Of a DNA stretch of 64,000 nucleotides, positions 62,811 through 64,000 are shown in pieces. The DNA is from Pelecanus crispus (Eukaryota; Chordata; Aves; Pelecaniformes; Pelecanidae), in assembly GCF_030463565.1 (NCBI RefSeq), contig NC_134648.1, positions 13,681,806 through 13,745,805 on the forward strand, given 5' to 3'. Position 1 is the first letter of the stretch; every line of letters begins with the position of its first letter. The translations under genes were made by a program, and so were the position numbers. The notes under the pieces were generated by a model, which did not search any database, had not been told where the DNA came from, and was given only the letters and a program-made list of their open reading frames with translations.

Positions 62811-64000
62811 CATGAAAACCTGGGGTAATATTTTTAGTTGTCTTTGCTGAGCTAAATAATAGATTTGTGACAAAATTAATGGTTGTGTAGCAAGTTATCA
62901 CGCATCAGATAGACTTTATCCTGGGAACATCTGCTTAGCATAGCATTCTGTTTCATGTAATATATTATTAGCCTGCATCTATAAAGATACATTTCTTCAT
63001 ATATTTAGTGGTGCACATGTTTCTGGCTAGTATAATACCAGAATTTTCCTGGTATTAATTCTAATAATTATGCTAAAAATGTGTCCTATATGATGAGCTG
63101 GAGGCAATTGGCCTGTTGTAACCAGCTGTATGAAGACAGAATAAACTACTTAAAGTAACTCCAAAGTATCTTATTACTTTGTAGGTTAATCTGATTTTTT
63201 TCTAAAAAAAAATGAACAAAAAAGCCCCAACCCCCCTTGTTTAAACTTAAAAATAATAATAAAAAAACCCCAAACAAAACAACAAGGTGAAAGCCTGTGT
63301 TAAGACACAAGTTCCCATGATATTTTTAAGATTACACCACAGTTTCATCAGAGCTTTTCATTAAATCCACTGACTTAATTTCTTAGAATTAAAAAATCGA
63401 ATTAGGTCGTAGGAAATTATAAATGAGTTGATCTATAATAATTTTTAATACTGTCTTTCTGTATTTGTTTCTGGGATACTACATTGAGATTATTAGTTGT
63501 AGTCAATCTATCAAACTTTTATCAAAAGAATCCCAATATCTTCTCCTTAATTTATTTGGTTGTTTGTTCGACCAGTAGCTTCCTTCGATACCAGTGACAA
63601 GGACTGATTTGTATTAAACTGAATGTAGCCATCTGGGTTCATTTGGTGCAGTTTTGGAAGATACAACTGTATAATTAAGCTGTTAGTGGTAGAAAGCTGA
63701 CATTGGTTTATATGGAAAAGCCAGCAAAGTCAATGACATACAGGAATATAGAGGTCATGGAAAAGTATGTTGACTACAGGCTAATCACAGCAGAGAACTG
63801 TGTTATTCAAATATTCTTCCTGATATTGTGAATGCTGCCACCTGCTAAATTGCAGTGATGGGACACATAAGCGCTCAGATACCCTCCAGGACGGGGAATG
63901 TCAATATGAACTATGAACTCCCAGAACAGCGGGAGATGAAATTCTGACTGGGACCTTTGGGTGTTTACATAACAGAAATAAGTAATAGCAGAATATAGAG
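62811..64000. other. Sequence downstream of SCUBE2, no gene seen
   Basis: AT-rich DNA with A-runs near 63206-63275. I see no conserved coding exon. In mammals the next gene in this direction is NRIP3, but nothing here is recognisable as part of it. Confidence 0.5.

Overview
This window comes from a vertebrate, most likely a bird. It has spliced genes with GT-AG introns, CR1-type LINE fragments (the main interspersed repeat of birds and other sauropsids), a GC-rich CpG-island promoter, and fairly compact introns. No prokaryotic, viral, CRISPR or non-coding RNA gene was seen. Exons were assigned by translating candidate segments, comparing them with remembered vertebrate orthologues, and requiring GT/AG borders and a consistent codon phase.

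Two protein genes lie head to tail on the + strand. The first (1-8230, with a 3'UTR to about 9250) is the 3' end of DENND5A (Rab6-interacting protein 1). Eight exons give the last 351 residues: the PLAT domain and the second RUN domain. About 8.6 kb of intergenic DNA follows, in which I recognise only one CR1 3' end. The second gene, SCUBE2, starts in a CpG island (about 17880-18680) and runs from its start codon at 18198 to its stop at 59322-59324. It has 22 coding exons and predicts 960 residues: signal peptide, nine EGF-like repeats, a basic spacer region, cysteine-rich GCC2/GCC3 repeats, a CUB domain and a conserved C-terminal tail. The DENND5A-SCUBE2 order and orientation match the human 11p15.4 neighbourhood, which supports both names.

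The two genes do not form a pathway. DENND5A acts inside the cell in Rab-controlled membrane traffic. SCUBE2 is a secreted or surface-tethered protein that helps release lipid-modified Hedgehog ligands.

The most notable observation is a decayed SCUBE2 exon at 50332-50502. It is 171 bp, has the same phase at both ends, keeps its AG acceptor and GT donor, and keeps five of six expected cysteines. It nevertheless carries three in-frame stops (TGA, TGA, TAA). It corresponds to the exon that encodes the first of three cysteine-rich repeats in other vertebrates. Skipping it keeps the frame and recreates a CxxC register, so this bird SCUBE2 probably has two repeats instead of three. Smaller observations are an 87-bp cassette-type exon, a tandem splice acceptor, a perfect 12-bp hairpin in an intron, a promoter G-quadruplex motif, and three CR1 fragments.
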